From: Thioclava sp. ES.031
GTDB taxonomy: Bacteria > Pseudomonadota > Alphaproteobacteria > Rhodobacterales > Rhodobacteraceae
Direction of reading: 5' to 3'
DNA: 64,000 nt
Assembly: GCF_002563775.1 (NCBI RefSeq)
Contig: NZ_PDJO01000001.1
Span: 3,722,501 to 3,786,500, forward strand
Shown: positions 39,369 through 48,485 of the stretch, in pieces
How the letters are laid out: each line of letters starts with the position of its first letter
How positions within the stretch are numbered: position 1 is the stretch's first letter
Made by a program: the position numbers and the translations under genes
The notes under the pieces: generated by a model
Database searches by the model: none
What the model saw: only the letters and a program-made list of their open reading frames with translations
Told to the model about the DNA's origin: nothing

Positions 39369-39576
39369 TCAGCGTATCCTTCTGGGAGCTCTCACAGGCG
39401 TATCCCGTGTCTCCCGATTTGCATGGCGGCCCCATTGCCGCCGCCCCCTTATCCTGTTGCACGCGCCCGGGGGCTCGAGGCGTCACGTCTCAGATGGGCC
39501 TGTCAATACAGGAAATGAAGGGGTTTGGGAAGCGAAGAGTCCTTAGGGAAGCGTGCTGAATGCAGCGTGATTGGTT

Positions 39577-39605
39577 TTGCCTCAGAACGAAGCGGGGGCT
39601 AATCT
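39577..39605 (+). promoter_or_regulatory. Candidate sigma-70-type promoter of the His-rich protein gene
   Basis: TTGCCT (39577-39582) and TAATCT (39600-39605) are separated by 17 nt and lie 56 nt upstream of the ATG at 39661. Only hexamer similarity and spacing support the call. Confidence 0.35.
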
Positions 39606-39660
39606 ACACTGGCTACGCGCCATCAGAGAAGCGCGTCTCGTGACCAGTAGGGAGAGAAAG

Positions 39661-40272
39661 ATGCGCGGCATTTCCGGTTTGGCCTTCGCCTTCGGGCTGG
39701 CCCTTCTGGCGCAGCCTCTGGCGGCGCAGATGATGCAGGGCCCGAAGGGCGGCCACGGAGGGGGCCATGGCGGCGGCTTCGCAGGAGGCCGGATGGGGCA
39801 CATGCACGGGGCCGACGGCACTGGCCACGACGAAGTAACCATGCCGGGGCTGCGCGGGCTCAACGCCACACCGCAAGAAAGCGCCGAGCTTGCCGTTCTC
39901 TTTCGAAACTTCCCGACACTGTCGCGCGAGGTCGACACCCTGCCCAACGGCATCCGCACCGTCACCCGCTCCAGCAATCCGGTGGTGATGGAGAGCCTGA
40001 TCAACCATGTTACCGGCATGATCGCGCGCGTCGAGGCCAAGGACGATCCGCAGATTTTCATCCAGAGCCCAACGCTCGACATCTTCTTCGCCCGCGCCGA
40101 AGGGATAACCACCGACATCGATATGGGCGAGGACGGCATCATCGTGACCCAGACCTCCGAGGATCCGGAATTGGTCGCGGCACTGCATAAACACGCAGGC
40201 GAAGTTTCCGACATGGCCGCACGGGGGATGCAGGCCGTTCACGAGATGATGATGGAGCGCGCCGCGAACTGA
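39661..40272 (+). CDS. Exported His/Gly/Met-rich protein of unknown function
   Basis: A 203-residue protein with a signal peptide (ISGLAFAFGLALLAQPLAAQ), then a low-complexity stretch of about 40 residues made of Gly, His and Met (GGHGGGHGGGFAGG, GHMHGADGTGHD), then a folded region containing LFRNFPTLSREVDTLPNG, VMESLINHVTGMIARVE and DMAARGMQAVHEMMMER. The His/Met-rich part suggests binding of copper or another metal in the periplasm, but no known family is recognised. The start at 39661 is preceded by GGGAGAG. Genes on either side give no functional hint. Confidence 0.75.
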   Translation: MRGISGLAFAFGLALLAQPLAAQMMQGPKGGHGGGHGGGFAGGRMGHMHGADGTGHDEVTMPGLRGLNATPQESAELAVLFRNFPTLSREVDTLPNGIRTVTRSSNPVVMESLINHVTGMIARVEAKDDPQIFIQSPTLDIFFARAEGITTDIDMGEDGIIVTQTSEDPELVAALHKHAGEVSDMAARGMQAVHEMMMERAAN

Positions 40273-40347
40273 CCCACCACTTGGCTCCGGCTTGCCCTGA
40301 TGCGCGCCGCGCTACCTTAACCGGGCAATCACGCCGAGAGCCGCCCC

Positions 40348-41580
40348 ATGACCGTTTTGCAATTCGCCGCCGCCCTTATCGTGCTCGCCGGGCTGTTCGG
40401 CGTCATCAACCATTTCGTGCTGCGCCTGCCGCCGACAATCGGGATTCTGATCGTCGCCCTGATGACCTCGATCGGGCTGATGGTGGTCGATCGCGTCTTC
40501 GGGCTGCAGCTCGCGCAGCAGGTGCGCGACTACCTCAAGAGCATCGATTTCTCCAAGGCGCTGCTCGACGGGATGCTGGGGCTGATGCTGTTTGCCGGCG
40601 CGCTGCATGTGAAGCTGTCGGACCTGCGCGCGGTCTGGCCGACGGTGCTGGTCATGGCGACGATTGGCGTCGTGCTGTCGACCGCCGTCGTGGGCCTTGG
40701 TTTTCACTGGCTGACCGGGGCGCCGATCATGGTCGCGCTGACCTTCGGGGCGCTGATCTCGCCCACCGATCCGGTCGCGGTGCTGGGCGTGCTGCGCTCC
40801 GCCAATCTGCGCCGTTCGCTGGAGACCGTGATCTCGGGCGAGAGCCTGTTCAATGATGGCGTCGGCTATACAGTCTTCCTGATCCTCTCGGGCCTCGCCT
40901 TCTCCAGCGGCCATACCGAGGCCTCGAGCCTGTCCGAGGCGGGCACCCTGTTCTTCCGCGAGGCGGTGGGCGGCGCGGCGCTCGGCCTCGCGATGGGCTG
41001 GGGGCTGTTTCGCGTTATGCGGCTGATCGACGACCCGTCGCTGGAAGTTCTGCTCACGCTCGGCCTCGCCTTCGGCGGCTATGAGTTGGCGCTGTTCCTG
41101 CATGTCTCCGGCCCTATCGCTGCGGTCTGCGCGGGGCTCCTGATCGGCGATGTCGGCGCGCGGTTCGGCATGTCCGAGGAGACGCGCAAATATGTCGACG
41201 CCTTCTGGATGCTGATCGACGAGATCCTCAACGCCGTGCTGTTTCTGCTGATCGGGGTGGAGATCTTCGCGATCCAGTTCGGCGCGGATATCCTGACGAC
41301 CTCCATCGCCTCTATCGGGCTGGCGCTGATCGGTCGGCTGGTCGCGGTCGTGGTGCCGATCCTCGCGTTGCGCCCGTTCCGCAACTTCGGCCCCGGCGTG
41401 ATCCGGGTGATGACATGGGGCGGGCTGAAGGGCGGCATCTCGGTCGCGCTCGCCCTCTCGCTGCCGGAATCGGACTGGACCGACGCGATCCTCGCAGCGA
41501 CCTACGTGATCGTGGTCTTCTCCATCGTGGTGCAGGGGCTGAGCGTCGGCTGGGTCGCGAAACGCGCCGCGAAGGACTAA
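40348..41580 (+). CDS. CPA1-type sodium/proton antiporter (NhaP-like)
   Basis: A 410-residue membrane protein with about twelve hydrophobic helices. LTFGALISPTDPVAVLGVL and the ND motif in ISGESLFNDGVGY are diagnostic for CPA1 Na+/H+ or K+/H+ antiporters; RVMTWGGLKGGISVALALSL is a late conserved helix. It exchanges cytoplasmic cations for protons for pH and salt homeostasis; cation preference is unknown. A bidirectional terminator separates it from the convergent putP. Confidence 0.9.
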   Translation: MTVLQFAAALIVLAGLFGVINHFVLRLPPTIGILIVALMTSIGLMVVDRVFGLQLAQQVRDYLKSIDFSKALLDGMLGLMLFAGALHVKLSDLRAVWPTVLVMATIGVVLSTAVVGLGFHWLTGAPIMVALTFGALISPTDPVAVLGVLRSANLRRSLETVISGESLFNDGVGYTVFLILSGLAFSSGHTEASSLSEAGTLFFREAVGGAALGLAMGWGLFRVMRLIDDPSLEVLLTLGLAFGGYELALFLHVSGPIAAVCAGLLIGDVGARFGMSEETRKYVDAFWMLIDEILNAVLFLLIGVEIFAIQFGADILTTSIASIGLALIGRLVAVVVPILALRPFRNFGPGVIRVMTWGGLKGGISVALALSLPESDWTDAILAATYVIVVFSIVVQGLSVGWVAKRAAKD

Positions 41581-41583
41581 CGC

Positions 41584-41614
41584 AAAAGGCCCGCCACATC
41601 GGACGGGCCTTTCG
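41584..41614. terminator. Bidirectional terminator between antiporter and putP
   Basis: AAAGGCCCG (41585-41593) pairs with CGGGCCTTT (41604-41612) around a ten-base loop. The A-run on one side and T-run on the other fit termination from both directions. Confidence 0.75.
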
Positions 41615-41632
41615 CATCTCAAATCGCACGGA

Positions 41633-43078
41633 TCATTCGATCGGGCGGAACTCGCCTCGGTCTTCGGACGCGAGGCTCACCACGATGATCGCGACGAAGG
41701 CTGCGATGAAGCCCGGGATGATCTCGTAGAGGAACGAGCCCCAGCCCAGCGAAATCCAGACGATCACGGTCAGCGCGCCGACCACGAGGCCAGCCACGCC
41801 GCCCAGACCCGTCATTCGCTTCCAGGTCAGCGACAGGATGATCAGCGGACCGAAGGCGGCACCGAACCCGGCCCATGCGTTCGACACGAGGCCAAGCACT
41901 TTGCTGTCGGGGTTCGACGCGATGATGATCGCAGCGATACCCACGGCCAGCACGGCAAGGCGGCCGACATTCACCAGCGTGCGGTCCGAGGCGTCCTTGT
42001 TGAAGACGATCTTGTAGAAGTCTTCGGTCAGCGACGAGGACGACACCAGAAGCTGGCTCGACACGGTCGACATGATCGCCGCCAGAAGCGCGGCATAAAG
42101 GAAGCCCGTCACCAGCGGATGGAACAGCAGGTTCGACAGGATGATGAAGATCGTCTCCGGATCCTGCACGTCGAGCCCGTTACGCTGCGCATAGGCGCGG
42201 CCGAAAATACCGACCGAGATCGCGCCGATCAGCGAGATCGCCATCCAGCCCATGCCGATATTCCGAGCTTTTGGCACATCGGCGACCGAGCGCACGGCCA
42301 TGAAGCGCACGATGATATGCGGCTGGCCGAAATAGCCCAGACCCCAGGCGACTGCAGACAGCCAGCCCGCGAAGGTCAGCCCGTTCGTCATCGACAGGAA
42401 ATTCGGGTCGATATCGCTCAGGCGGCTCGCAGCCGCGTCCACGCCGTCGCCCTGACCGGTCGTGAGGATCACGATCGGCATGATGACGAGCGCGAGCATC
42501 ATGATGCAGCCCTGCACGAAATCGGTGAGCGACACGGCGAGGAAGCCGCCGATCACGGTGTAGACCAGCACGACACCCAGCGTCAGGATCACGCCGGTCA
42601 TGTAGCTGCCACCGAAGGCGCTGGCGAAGAGCTTGCCGCCGCCGACGAGGCCCGACGCGGTGTAGACCGCGAAGAACACCACGATGATCACCGCCGAAAC
42701 CATCCGCAGCAATGTCGCGTGGCTCGGGAAGCGATTGGCGAGGAAGCCGGGGATGGTCAGCGCGTTGTCATAGCGCTCGGTCTGCTCGCGCAGGCGCGGC
42801 GCCACGATGACCCAGTTCACGAAAGCGCCGACGAAAAGGCCGATGCCGATCCAGCTTTGCGTCAGGCCCGACACGAAGAGCGCGCCCGGCAGGCCCAGAA
42901 GCAGCCAGCCCGACATGTCCGATGCGCCTGCCGACAGGGCGGCAACCGCGGGCGGCAGGTTACGCCCGCCCAGCATATATTCCTCGGAGCTCGACGTGGA
43001 CTTGCGCCACGCATAGACCCCGATGGCCAGCATCAGCACGAAATACAGTGCCAAGCTGATCCAGACTCCGATCTGCAT
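41633..43078 (-). CDS. putP: Sodium/proline symporter
   Basis: A 481-residue member of the sodium:solute symporter family with about twelve to thirteen helices. GGRNLPPAVAALSAGASDMSGWLLLGLPGA in the first helices and GWGLGYFGQPHIIVRFMA are hallmark PutP regions, and sodium-site residues are in the AALLAAIMSTVSSQLLVSSSSL segment. It imports proline for nutrition or osmoprotection. The start at 43078 is fixed by GGAGG eight bases upstream. A perfect 8-bp inverted repeat lies just upstream of it. Confidence 0.93.
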   Translation of the reverse strand: MQIGVWISLALYFVLMLAIGVYAWRKSTSSSEEYMLGGRNLPPAVAALSAGASDMSGWLLLGLPGALFVSGLTQSWIGIGLFVGAFVNWVIVAPRLREQTERYDNALTIPGFLANRFPSHATLLRMVSAVIIVVFFAVYTASGLVGGGKLFASAFGGSYMTGVILTLGVVLVYTVIGGFLAVSLTDFVQGCIMMLALVIMPIVILTTGQGDGVDAAASRLSDIDPNFLSMTNGLTFAGWLSAVAWGLGYFGQPHIIVRFMAVRSVADVPKARNIGMGWMAISLIGAISVGIFGRAYAQRNGLDVQDPETIFIILSNLLFHPLVTGFLYAALLAAIMSTVSSQLLVSSSSLTEDFYKIVFNKDASDRTLVNVGRLAVLAVGIAAIIIASNPDSKVLGLVSNAWAGFGAAFGPLIILSLTWKRMTGLGGVAGLVVGALTVIVWISLGWGSFLYEIIPGFIAAFVAIIVVSLASEDRGEFRPIE

Positions 43079-43099
43079 ATCTAAAACCTCCCTGTTAAC

Positions 43100-43123
43100 G
43101 CACCTGCAAGGTAGGGCAGGTGC
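43100..43123. promoter_or_regulatory. Perfect inverted repeat in the putP leader
   Basis: GCACCTGC-N8-GCAGGTGC ends 22 nt upstream of the putP ATG, next to the GGAGG site. It could be a dimer-binding operator or an RNA hairpin that influences ribosome access; the sequence does not decide. Confidence 0.45.
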
Positions 43124-43281
43124 TTGCGTTGTCCCGTTTGGAGCGGACGATACAGGAGGACAAGAAGTCGAACCGACCAAAGTTTTTCGATAGGAAGACC
43201 ATTCACCCAAAAGTTTTGAAATTAGCAGCCGGAAGGACTGTTTTTGCCGATTTGTGCAATTCAGTCGGAATAGCGCAAATG

Positions 43282-43310
43282 AAAACGCCCGCGCCAAAGG
43301 CACGGGCGTT
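43282..43310 (-). terminator. Terminator of rpsO
   Basis: On the minus strand AAACGCCCG (43310-43302) pairs with CGGGCGTTT (43290-43282), with an inner GCC/GGC stem and one mismatch, followed by TCATTT. It starts 22 nt after the rpsO stop codon. Confidence 0.75.
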
Positions 43311-43332
43311 TCGAATTCCACTCCGAGGCGGA

Positions 43333-43602
43333 TTAGCGGCGCAGGCCGAGGCGCTGGATCAGCGACTGGTAACGTGCGACTTCTTTCGCCTTCAGGTAGT
43401 CGAGCAGCTTACGGCGCTGCGCGACGAGCATCAGAAGACCACGACGCGAGTGGTTGTCTTTCTTGTGCTCTTTGAAGTGCTCGGTCAGGTTCGCGATGCG
43501 CTTCGTCAGGATGGCGACCTGAACTTCGGGCGAACCGGTGTCGCCTTCTTTGGTGCCGTATTCCTTGATGATCGCGTTCTTGTCTTCGACGGTGATCGAC
43601 AT
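43333..43602 (-). CDS. rpsO: 30S ribosomal protein S15
   Basis: An 89-residue primary 16S rRNA-binding protein of the small subunit platform. It has the full S15 pattern: [51 protein letters not shown] and the final [19 protein letters not shown] precedes the ATG. In relatives it sits between truB and pnp; here it is followed by its own terminator and by putP. S15 often represses its own mRNA through the leader, which I could not confirm here. Confidence 0.97.
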   Translation of the reverse strand: MSITVEDKNAIIKEYGTKEGDTGSPEVQVAILTKRIANLTEHFKEHKKDNHSRRGLLMLVAQRRKLLDYLKAKEVARYQSLIQRLGLRR

Positions 43603-43728
43603 CGGGATCTCCTTACGTTGAGGGTTCGGGCACAAGCCGGGATGTCGTCCAGCAGGGTCCATATACCTGCCCCAATCGGGACAGATGCGCGCGTATAGAC
43701 GCGAATCGTCGTATTGAAAAGCCTTATT

Positions 43729-44754
43729 TCAAAGCGCCATGGCCTGCTGCGCCGCGAATTGCGCAGGCGTGAGCAGCGCCACGTCCTGCGCGCTCAGCCC
43801 CGCCGCGTCCAGCACCTCGGCCAGCCGGATACCGTCGAGCAGGATCCACGCCGCATCGGGATGCGCCTCGGAGGGCTCGACGCTGATCTGCGGCATGGCC
43901 GGGCCCTGCGGATCGTAGATGACCGCCAACCGGTCCTGCCCGGCCGTGTAATCGGCGATCGTCGCGGGCGCGTCCGGGTCGATCCAATCGCCCAGCGCGA
44001 AGCTGTCGCCCTCCTCGCCGCCATGCAACCAATCGCCCGAGCCGCCGAGCAGCACGTCCTCCCCTGCCCCGCCATTGAGCGTGTCGGCATCGGCCACCCC
44101 CGCATCGCGCGTCTCCGGCGTGACGCCGAGCAGCAGGTCGTCCCCGGCATCGCCGTTCAACTCGTCGCGCCCGGCATCCCCGGTCAGCACATCTGCCCCG
44201 TCCGCGCCGATCAATGTGTCGTCGTCGGCGCCGCCCGAGAGCGTATCATTCTCCGCGCCGCCGATCAGCGTGTCCTGCCCGGCCTCGCCATAAAGCCGGT
44301 CCGCGCCGAACCCGCCCGAGAGATGGTCCGCCCCCGCGCCGCCGCGAAGTTCATCCGCGCCATCGCCACCGCTCAACGTGTCGTCCCCGGCATTGCCGTG
44401 CAGCACATCGTCCCCCGCCGCGCCGAAAACTCGATCCGCGCCGAGCCCGCCCCACAGGCTGTCATCGCCGTCATAGCCGTTGATCTGATCGTCACCCGCC
44501 TCACCGGCGATCGCATCGTCGGAGGCATCGCCCCAAGTGATGTCATCGCCCGGTCCCGGCTCGGACGGCGCGACCGGCGCGGGTACGATTTCTCCGGCTC
44601 TGACCTCGGCCAGCAGAGAGACCTCCCCAACCTCGGCATCGGCGGTCTCGAGATCGGCCGGCGGCGTCTCCTCCTCGGGTTCCGAGGAAACCACCATGAG
44701 ACCCGCCGTGGCACCCGCCATCAGCAGGCCCAGAACACCCGACAGAAACAACAT
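43729..44754 (-). CDS. RTX-type calcium-binding repeat protein with N-terminal membrane segment
   Basis: A 341-residue protein. A hydrophobic N-terminal segment (LFLSGVLGLLMAGATAGLMVV) is followed by an acidic linker and about fifteen consecutive GGxGxDxLx-type nonapeptides (roughly residues 75-210), a short break, and two or three more. Such repeats form a calcium-bound parallel beta roll. RTX proteins usually have a C-terminal type I secretion signal and no N-terminal signal; this one looks membrane-anchored or Sec-exported. No enzymatic domain is seen. The ATG at 44754 is preferred to a GTG three codons upstream. Confidence 0.82.
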   Translation of the reverse strand: MLFLSGVLGLLMAGATAGLMVVSSEPEEETPPADLETADAEVGEVSLLAEVRAGEIVPAPVAPSEPGPGDDITWGDASDDAIAGEAGDDQINGYDGDDSLWGGLGADRVFGAAGDDVLHGNAGDDTLSGGDGADELRGGAGADHLSGGFGADRLYGEAGQDTLIGGAENDTLSGGADDDTLIGADGADVLTGDAGRDELNGDAGDDLLLGVTPETRDAGVADADTLNGGAGEDVLLGGSGDWLHGGEEGDSFALGDWIDPDAPATIADYTAGQDRLAVIYDPQGPAMPQISVEPSEAHPDAAWILLDGIRLAEVLDAAGLSAQDVALLTPAQFAAQQAMAL

Positions 44755-44841
44755 CTCTCTCACCCCCGTGAAGACGCGAGAAATCTACCGCTGCCGGCGC
44801 GGATACCCTAGAAAACAAGCGTTAAATGCTTAACGGCGTGC

Positions 44842-45372
44842 TCAGCCTTCGGGGGTGAACCACAGCTCGGGCTGATGTTCATAGGCGATATAGAGCGGAT
44901 GTTTCGGCGCGCCCGCCTTGGTCAACCCGAGGTGATGCAGCGCCCGCCCGCTTTCGCGCAGCAGGTCTTCCACCGCAGCGCCCCGCGCGAGATGCGCCCC
45001 ATGCGCGCCCCAGGCGCAGATGATCCGGTCCTCGGGACCGCCCGCCCAGTCGAGGCTCTCGCGGATCGCCGCATCGTTTTCCGGCCCGACCGGGTCCGGC
45101 TGCGCCCGCATCACCTTCGGATCGGTCGCACGATAGGCGAAGATATTGGTCACCCGGAACGCCCCGAAGCCCAGCGCCCGCGCGCGGCGCTCGCAGCGCT
45201 CCACGGTCGGGTCGTTCTGCACCTCGGTCGCGGTCGAGGGGTTGAGCATGATGAACAAAGCCCGCGGCTTGCTGTCATCCCAGACCCGCGTGAGCAGATA
45301 GCGGTAATTCTCGCAATCCGAATAGACCGCGATGGAGGGGGCGTCGCCTTTGATATGCTCGCGGGTGATCAT
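44842..45372 (-). CDS. DUF1643 domain protein
   Basis: A 176-residue soluble protein recognised as DUF1643: YRYLLTRVWDDSKPRALFIMLNPSTATEVQNDPTVERCERRA, then RVTNIFAYRATDP and IICAWGAHG. The family is widespread but has no established activity. It lies between truB and the RTX gene on the same strand, within a region that is more compact in many relatives. Confidence 0.88.
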   Translation of the reverse strand: MITREHIKGDAPSIAVYSDCENYRYLLTRVWDDSKPRALFIMLNPSTATEVQNDPTVERCERRARALGFGAFRVTNIFAYRATDPKVMRAQPDPVGPENDAAIRESLDWAGGPEDRIICAWGAHGAHLARGAAVEDLLRESGRALHHLGLTKAGAPKHPLYIAYEHQPELWFTPEG

Positions 45373-45404
45373 CTCTCGTCCTGACCGTTATGTGCGTGAC
45401 AGAG

Positions 45405-45447
45405 GGCGGATGCCTCCGGCGGGGATATTTGGACCAAGGCGAAGGGG
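45405..45447 (-). repeat. Gene-end repeat type 1, copy B
   Basis: It begins a few bases after the truB stop codon. On the minus strand it reads CTTCGCCTTGG, then CCAAATATCCCCG and a GGC/GCC hairpin. The core closely matches copies A and D; the large GGGGGC-NNN-GCCCCC hairpin is absent. Confidence 0.5.
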
Positions 45448-45451
45448 CGCG

Positions 45452-46354
45452 TCAAAGGTTGAAGACGCGGCTCGGATGGACCTCGCCGGATTTGTAAATG
45501 CCCACGGCAAGCGGCTTGCCCTCATGGCTGACCCAGACTTCCTCGCCCCATTCGGCCTCGCCCGGCAGCACCATGCCCGGATTGCCGTTCTTCAGCCGCA
45601 CCGCGCCCTCGGGCGTGGCTTTCAGCTGCGGCAGATCGTCGAGCCCCAGTTCCACGGGCAGCAGTTTTTCATCGAGCTCCGGCGTCTTCGCCAGTTCGTC
45701 GATCTCGGCCAGCGTGATCCCGTCGCTCGCCTCGAAAGGCCCCGACCATTCGCGGCGCAGCCAGAGCACATGGCCGAGACAGCCGAGCTTTTGCCCCAGA
45801 TCGCGCGCGATGGAGCGCACATAGCCGCCCTTGCCGCAGACCAGTTCCAGCTCGACCGTGTCGGCATCGGGACGGCCCAGCATCACGAGGCTTTCGACAT
45901 AGAGAGGCCGCGCGGCGAGATCCATTTCCTCGCCCGCGCGCGCCAGCGCATAGGCCCGCTCGCCATCGACCTTCACGGCGGAAAACTGCGGCGGCACCTG
46001 TTCGATATCGCCTTCGAAGCTAGGCAGCGCGGCGGCGATCTCTTCGTCCGTGGGGCGCAGATCGGAGGTCCGGGTCACCTCGCCCTCGGCGTCGTCGGTC
46101 TTGGTCGCAGCGCCCAGCCGGACCTGAAACCGGTAGCATTTCAGCGCATCGGTGATGAACGGCACCGTCTTGGTGGCCTCGCCCAGCGCGACCGCCAGAA
46201 CCCCGGTCGCCGCCGGATCGAGCGTGCCCGCATGGCCCGCCTTCTTGGCGCCCAGCGCCCAGCGCACCTTGTTCACCACCGAGGTGGAGGTGATGCCCGC
46301 GGGCTTGTCCACGATCAGCCAGCCGGAAATGTCGCGACCCTTCTTGCGTGCCAT
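45452..46354 (-). CDS. truB: tRNA pseudouridine(55) synthase
   Basis: Makes pseudouridine 55 in the T loop of tRNAs. The catalytic Asp is in [16 protein letters not shown] near residue 43; [17 protein letters not shown] and [12 protein letters not shown] are the other family motifs, and a PUA-like C-terminal region ends the 300-residue protein. GGAGG precedes the ATG. In this group the usual order is rbfA-truB-rpsO-pnp; here extra genes are interleaved. Confidence 0.96.
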   Translation of the reverse strand: MARKKGRDISGWLIVDKPAGITSTSVVNKVRWALGAKKAGHAGTLDPAATGVLAVALGEATKTVPFITDALKCYRFQVRLGAATKTDDAEGEVTRTSDLRPTDEEIAAALPSFEGDIEQVPPQFSAVKVDGERAYALARAGEEMDLAARPLYVESLVMLGRPDADTVELELVCGKGGYVRSIARDLGQKLGCLGHVLWLRREWSGPFEASDGITLAEIDELAKTPELDEKLLPVELGLDDLPQLKATPEGAVRLKNGNPGMVLPGEAEWGEEVWVSHEGKPLAVGIYKSGEVHPSRVFNL

Positions 46355-46406
46355 GAGGCCTCCATATTCGACAGGGTGCGCCTGCTAGCCCAAGCTGCGC
46401 GAGCCG

Positions 46407-47156
46407 TCAATCTCCAGCAGTGGGGGCGGCAGGCGCGATCAGCGCGACGATCGGCCCCATCGGCAGGCCCATATCCTCGCGCCCCTGACCGGGCACGGTC
46501 AGCCGCGAGATCTTGCCGTCGAGATAGAGCGCGTTCGGCACCTGCATCTCGTCGCGGAAGAATCGACCGAATTCGTGAAAGCTCACCGGCGCATCGGAGA
46601 TCGCGAAATAGGCGGTCTTACCATCGGCCGAGACCCCCACCCCGTTGCGGATATTCTTCGAGGTGCCATCGGCGAGGAATTTCGGATGCAGCGCGCCGTC
46701 GATCACCAGCATCGGCCCCGATTGCGTCGCATAGGTGCAGTCCTTCGGATCGGCGGCGAAGGCGCGCGATTCCGTCACCGAGAACCTGTCTCCGATGCAG
46801 AAGACCCCGTTGGGCAGCAAACCGAAATTGCCCGGCCCCTCCGAGGTGACGATCGAATGCAGCTCCTTGCCGTTCTCGATGAACAGGCCCACCGGCTTGC
46901 GATCGGGATGATACATCCCCGCATTCATCGCGAAGACGACGCGGTCGCCTTTCGGCACGACTTCCGAGAGCCGCTCGGGCGTGCCGATCAGATTGCCGTC
47001 GGGATCGTCGAGGAACAGCTTCAGATCCTGCCCGAGCCTGGCTTCGCAGACCGTGTAGGTCGTGCCGTCGAAGCTGCGATCCGCACAAGGTGAGTCGGCC
47101 AGCGCAGGCGTAGCCAGCAGCATCAGCGCGGCAGCATTAGTCGCGATCGTCTTCAT
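46407..47156 (-). CDS. Exported phosphodiester glycosidase (NAGPA/DUF2233) family protein
   Basis: A predicted periplasmic protein of 249 residues: signal peptide KTIATNAAALMLLATPALA, then the DUF2233/NAGPA fold with RVVFAMNAGMYHPDRKPVGLFIENGKE, GVFCIGDRFSV, QSGPMLVIDG and RNGVGVSADGKTAYFAISD. Mammalian NAGPA removes N-acetylglucosamine from phosphodiesters; bacterial substrates are mostly unknown. Starts at 47156 and 47168 are both possible and both lie inside the acidic 3' end of rbfA, so the genes overlap by about 20 nt. Confidence 0.85.
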   Translation of the reverse strand: MKTIATNAAALMLLATPALADSPCADRSFDGTTYTVCEARLGQDLKLFLDDPDGNLIGTPERLSEVVPKGDRVVFAMNAGMYHPDRKPVGLFIENGKELHSIVTSEGPGNFGLLPNGVFCIGDRFSVTESRAFAADPKDCTYATQSGPMLVIDGALHPKFLADGTSKNIRNGVGVSADGKTAYFAISDAPVSFHEFGRFFRDEMQVPNALYLDGKISRLTVPGQGREDMGLPMGPIVALIAPAAPTAGD

Positions 47157-47568
47157 CGTCTTCGTCATCGTCGCGCGCAGCGATATCGCGCTGCACCGTC
47201 TCGTCCGAGAAAATCCGACGCGTCTCATCGAGACGGTCATAGGTCTCGTCCAGCCGGAAGCGCAGATCGGGGCTGTATTTCGCGGTCATTTCCTTGCCGA
47301 GCAAGCGGCGCAGCTCACCCTTGTTGCGCGCAAGCGCCGCGATCAGCTCTTTGCCGCCTTCGCCGCCCAAGGGCGTCACATAGGCGGTCGCGACCTTCAG
47401 GTCGGGAGAGCAGCGCACCTCACCCACCGTCACCGAGACGCGGTTGAGGTCGGGATCATGCACATCGCCGCGCATCAGGAGGTCCGACAGCGTGCGTCGG
47501 ATCAACTCGCCCATGCGAAGCTGACGTTGCGAAGGGCCATCGCCCGAGGAGAAACGGTTCTTTGCCAT
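47137..47568 (-). CDS. rbfA: 30S ribosome-binding factor RbfA
   Basis: A KH-fold late 30S maturation factor needed for 16S 5'-end processing and cold growth. At 143 residues it has the start SQRQLRMGELIRRTLSDLLMRGDVHDP, the central KVATAYVTPLGGE and the late YSPDLRFRLDETYDRLDETRRIF. The last ten residues are almost all Asp/Glu. The ATG at 47568 (MAKNRFSS) is chosen over a GTG three codons upstream. It is divergent from dapB. Confidence 0.95.
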   Translation of the reverse strand: MAKNRFSSGDGPSQRQLRMGELIRRTLSDLLMRGDVHDPDLNRVSVTVGEVRCSPDLKVATAYVTPLGGEGGKELIAALARNKGELRRLLGKEMTAKYSPDLRFRLDETYDRLDETRRIFSDETVQRDIAARDDDEDDEDDRD

Positions 47569-47665
47569 GGCGCTCACATAGGGCGTCTGCGCCTTTTGCG
47601 CAACGGGGGCTTTGCCAAGCCCGCCTGCTCAAGCTAGATAGCGCGAAACCGTGAAGGAGAAAGAC

Positions 47666-48475
47666 ATGAGCGACCTGCCGGGCATCGTGATCACCGGAGC
47701 GTCGGGCCGGATGGGCCAGATGCTGATCCGCACCGTGAGCGAGAGCGACAAGGCGCGCCTTGTGGGCGCCGTCGAACGCACGGGCCATGACTGGGTCGGC
47801 CAAGATCTGGGCGAGGCGATGGGCGGCGCGTCGAACGGGGTGATCGTGACCGACGATCCGCTCGAGGCGTTTTCCGGCGCGCAGGCCGTGATCGACTTCA
47901 CCGCGCCCGCCGCCACCCGCGAATTCGCCAAGATCGCGGCGCAGGCACGCCTGACCCATGTGATTGGCACGACCGGCATGGACGAGGACGACATCGCGGC
48001 GCTCGCGCCTTGCGCGCGGCACGCCGTGATCGTGCGGGCTGGGAACATGAGCCTCGGGGTGAACTTGCTCACGCAGCTGACGAAGAAAGTTGCACAGGCG
48101 CTCGATGCAGATTGGGATATCGAGGTGATCGAAGCGCATCACAACAAGAAGGTCGACGCGCCCTCTGGCACCGCACTGATGCTGGGCGAGGCGGCGGCGG
48201 AAGGCCGTGGCATCTCGCTCGAAGACAATCGCGAGTCGGGCCGCGACGGCATCACCGGCGCGCGCAAACACGGCGCGATCGGCTTCTCGGCCATTCGTGG
48301 CGGCGATATCGTCGGCGAGCATGACGTGCTGTTCGCCGGTATGGGCGAGCGGATCATCCTGCGCCATGTCGCCACCGATCGCGCCATCTTCGCGCGCGGC
48401 GCGCTCAAGGCCGCGCTCTGGGGTCAGGACAAGCGCCCCGGCGAATACGACATGCTCGACGTGCTGGGGCTCTGA
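47666..48475 (+). CDS. dapB: 4-hydroxy-tetrahydrodipicolinate reductase
   Basis: Reduces hydroxy-tetrahydrodipicolinate with NAD(P)H in lysine/diaminopimelate synthesis. The Rossmann motif is [12 protein letters not shown] at residues 8-19; the active-site block [16 protein letters not shown] carries the catalytic His and Lys residues. At 269 residues it is normal. AAGGAG lies six bases before the ATG at 47666. A gene-end repeat follows the stop codon. Confidence 0.96.
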   Translation: MSDLPGIVITGASGRMGQMLIRTVSESDKARLVGAVERTGHDWVGQDLGEAMGGASNGVIVTDDPLEAFSGAQAVIDFTAPAATREFAKIAAQARLTHVIGTTGMDEDDIAALAPCARHAVIVRAGNMSLGVNLLTQLTKKVAQALDADWDIEVIEAHHNKKVDAPSGTALMLGEAAAEGRGISLEDNRESGRDGITGARKHGAIGFSAIRGGDIVGEHDVLFAGMGERIILRHVATDRAIFARGALKAALWGQDKRPGEYDMLDVLGL

Positions 48476-48485
48476 CGCACAGCAG

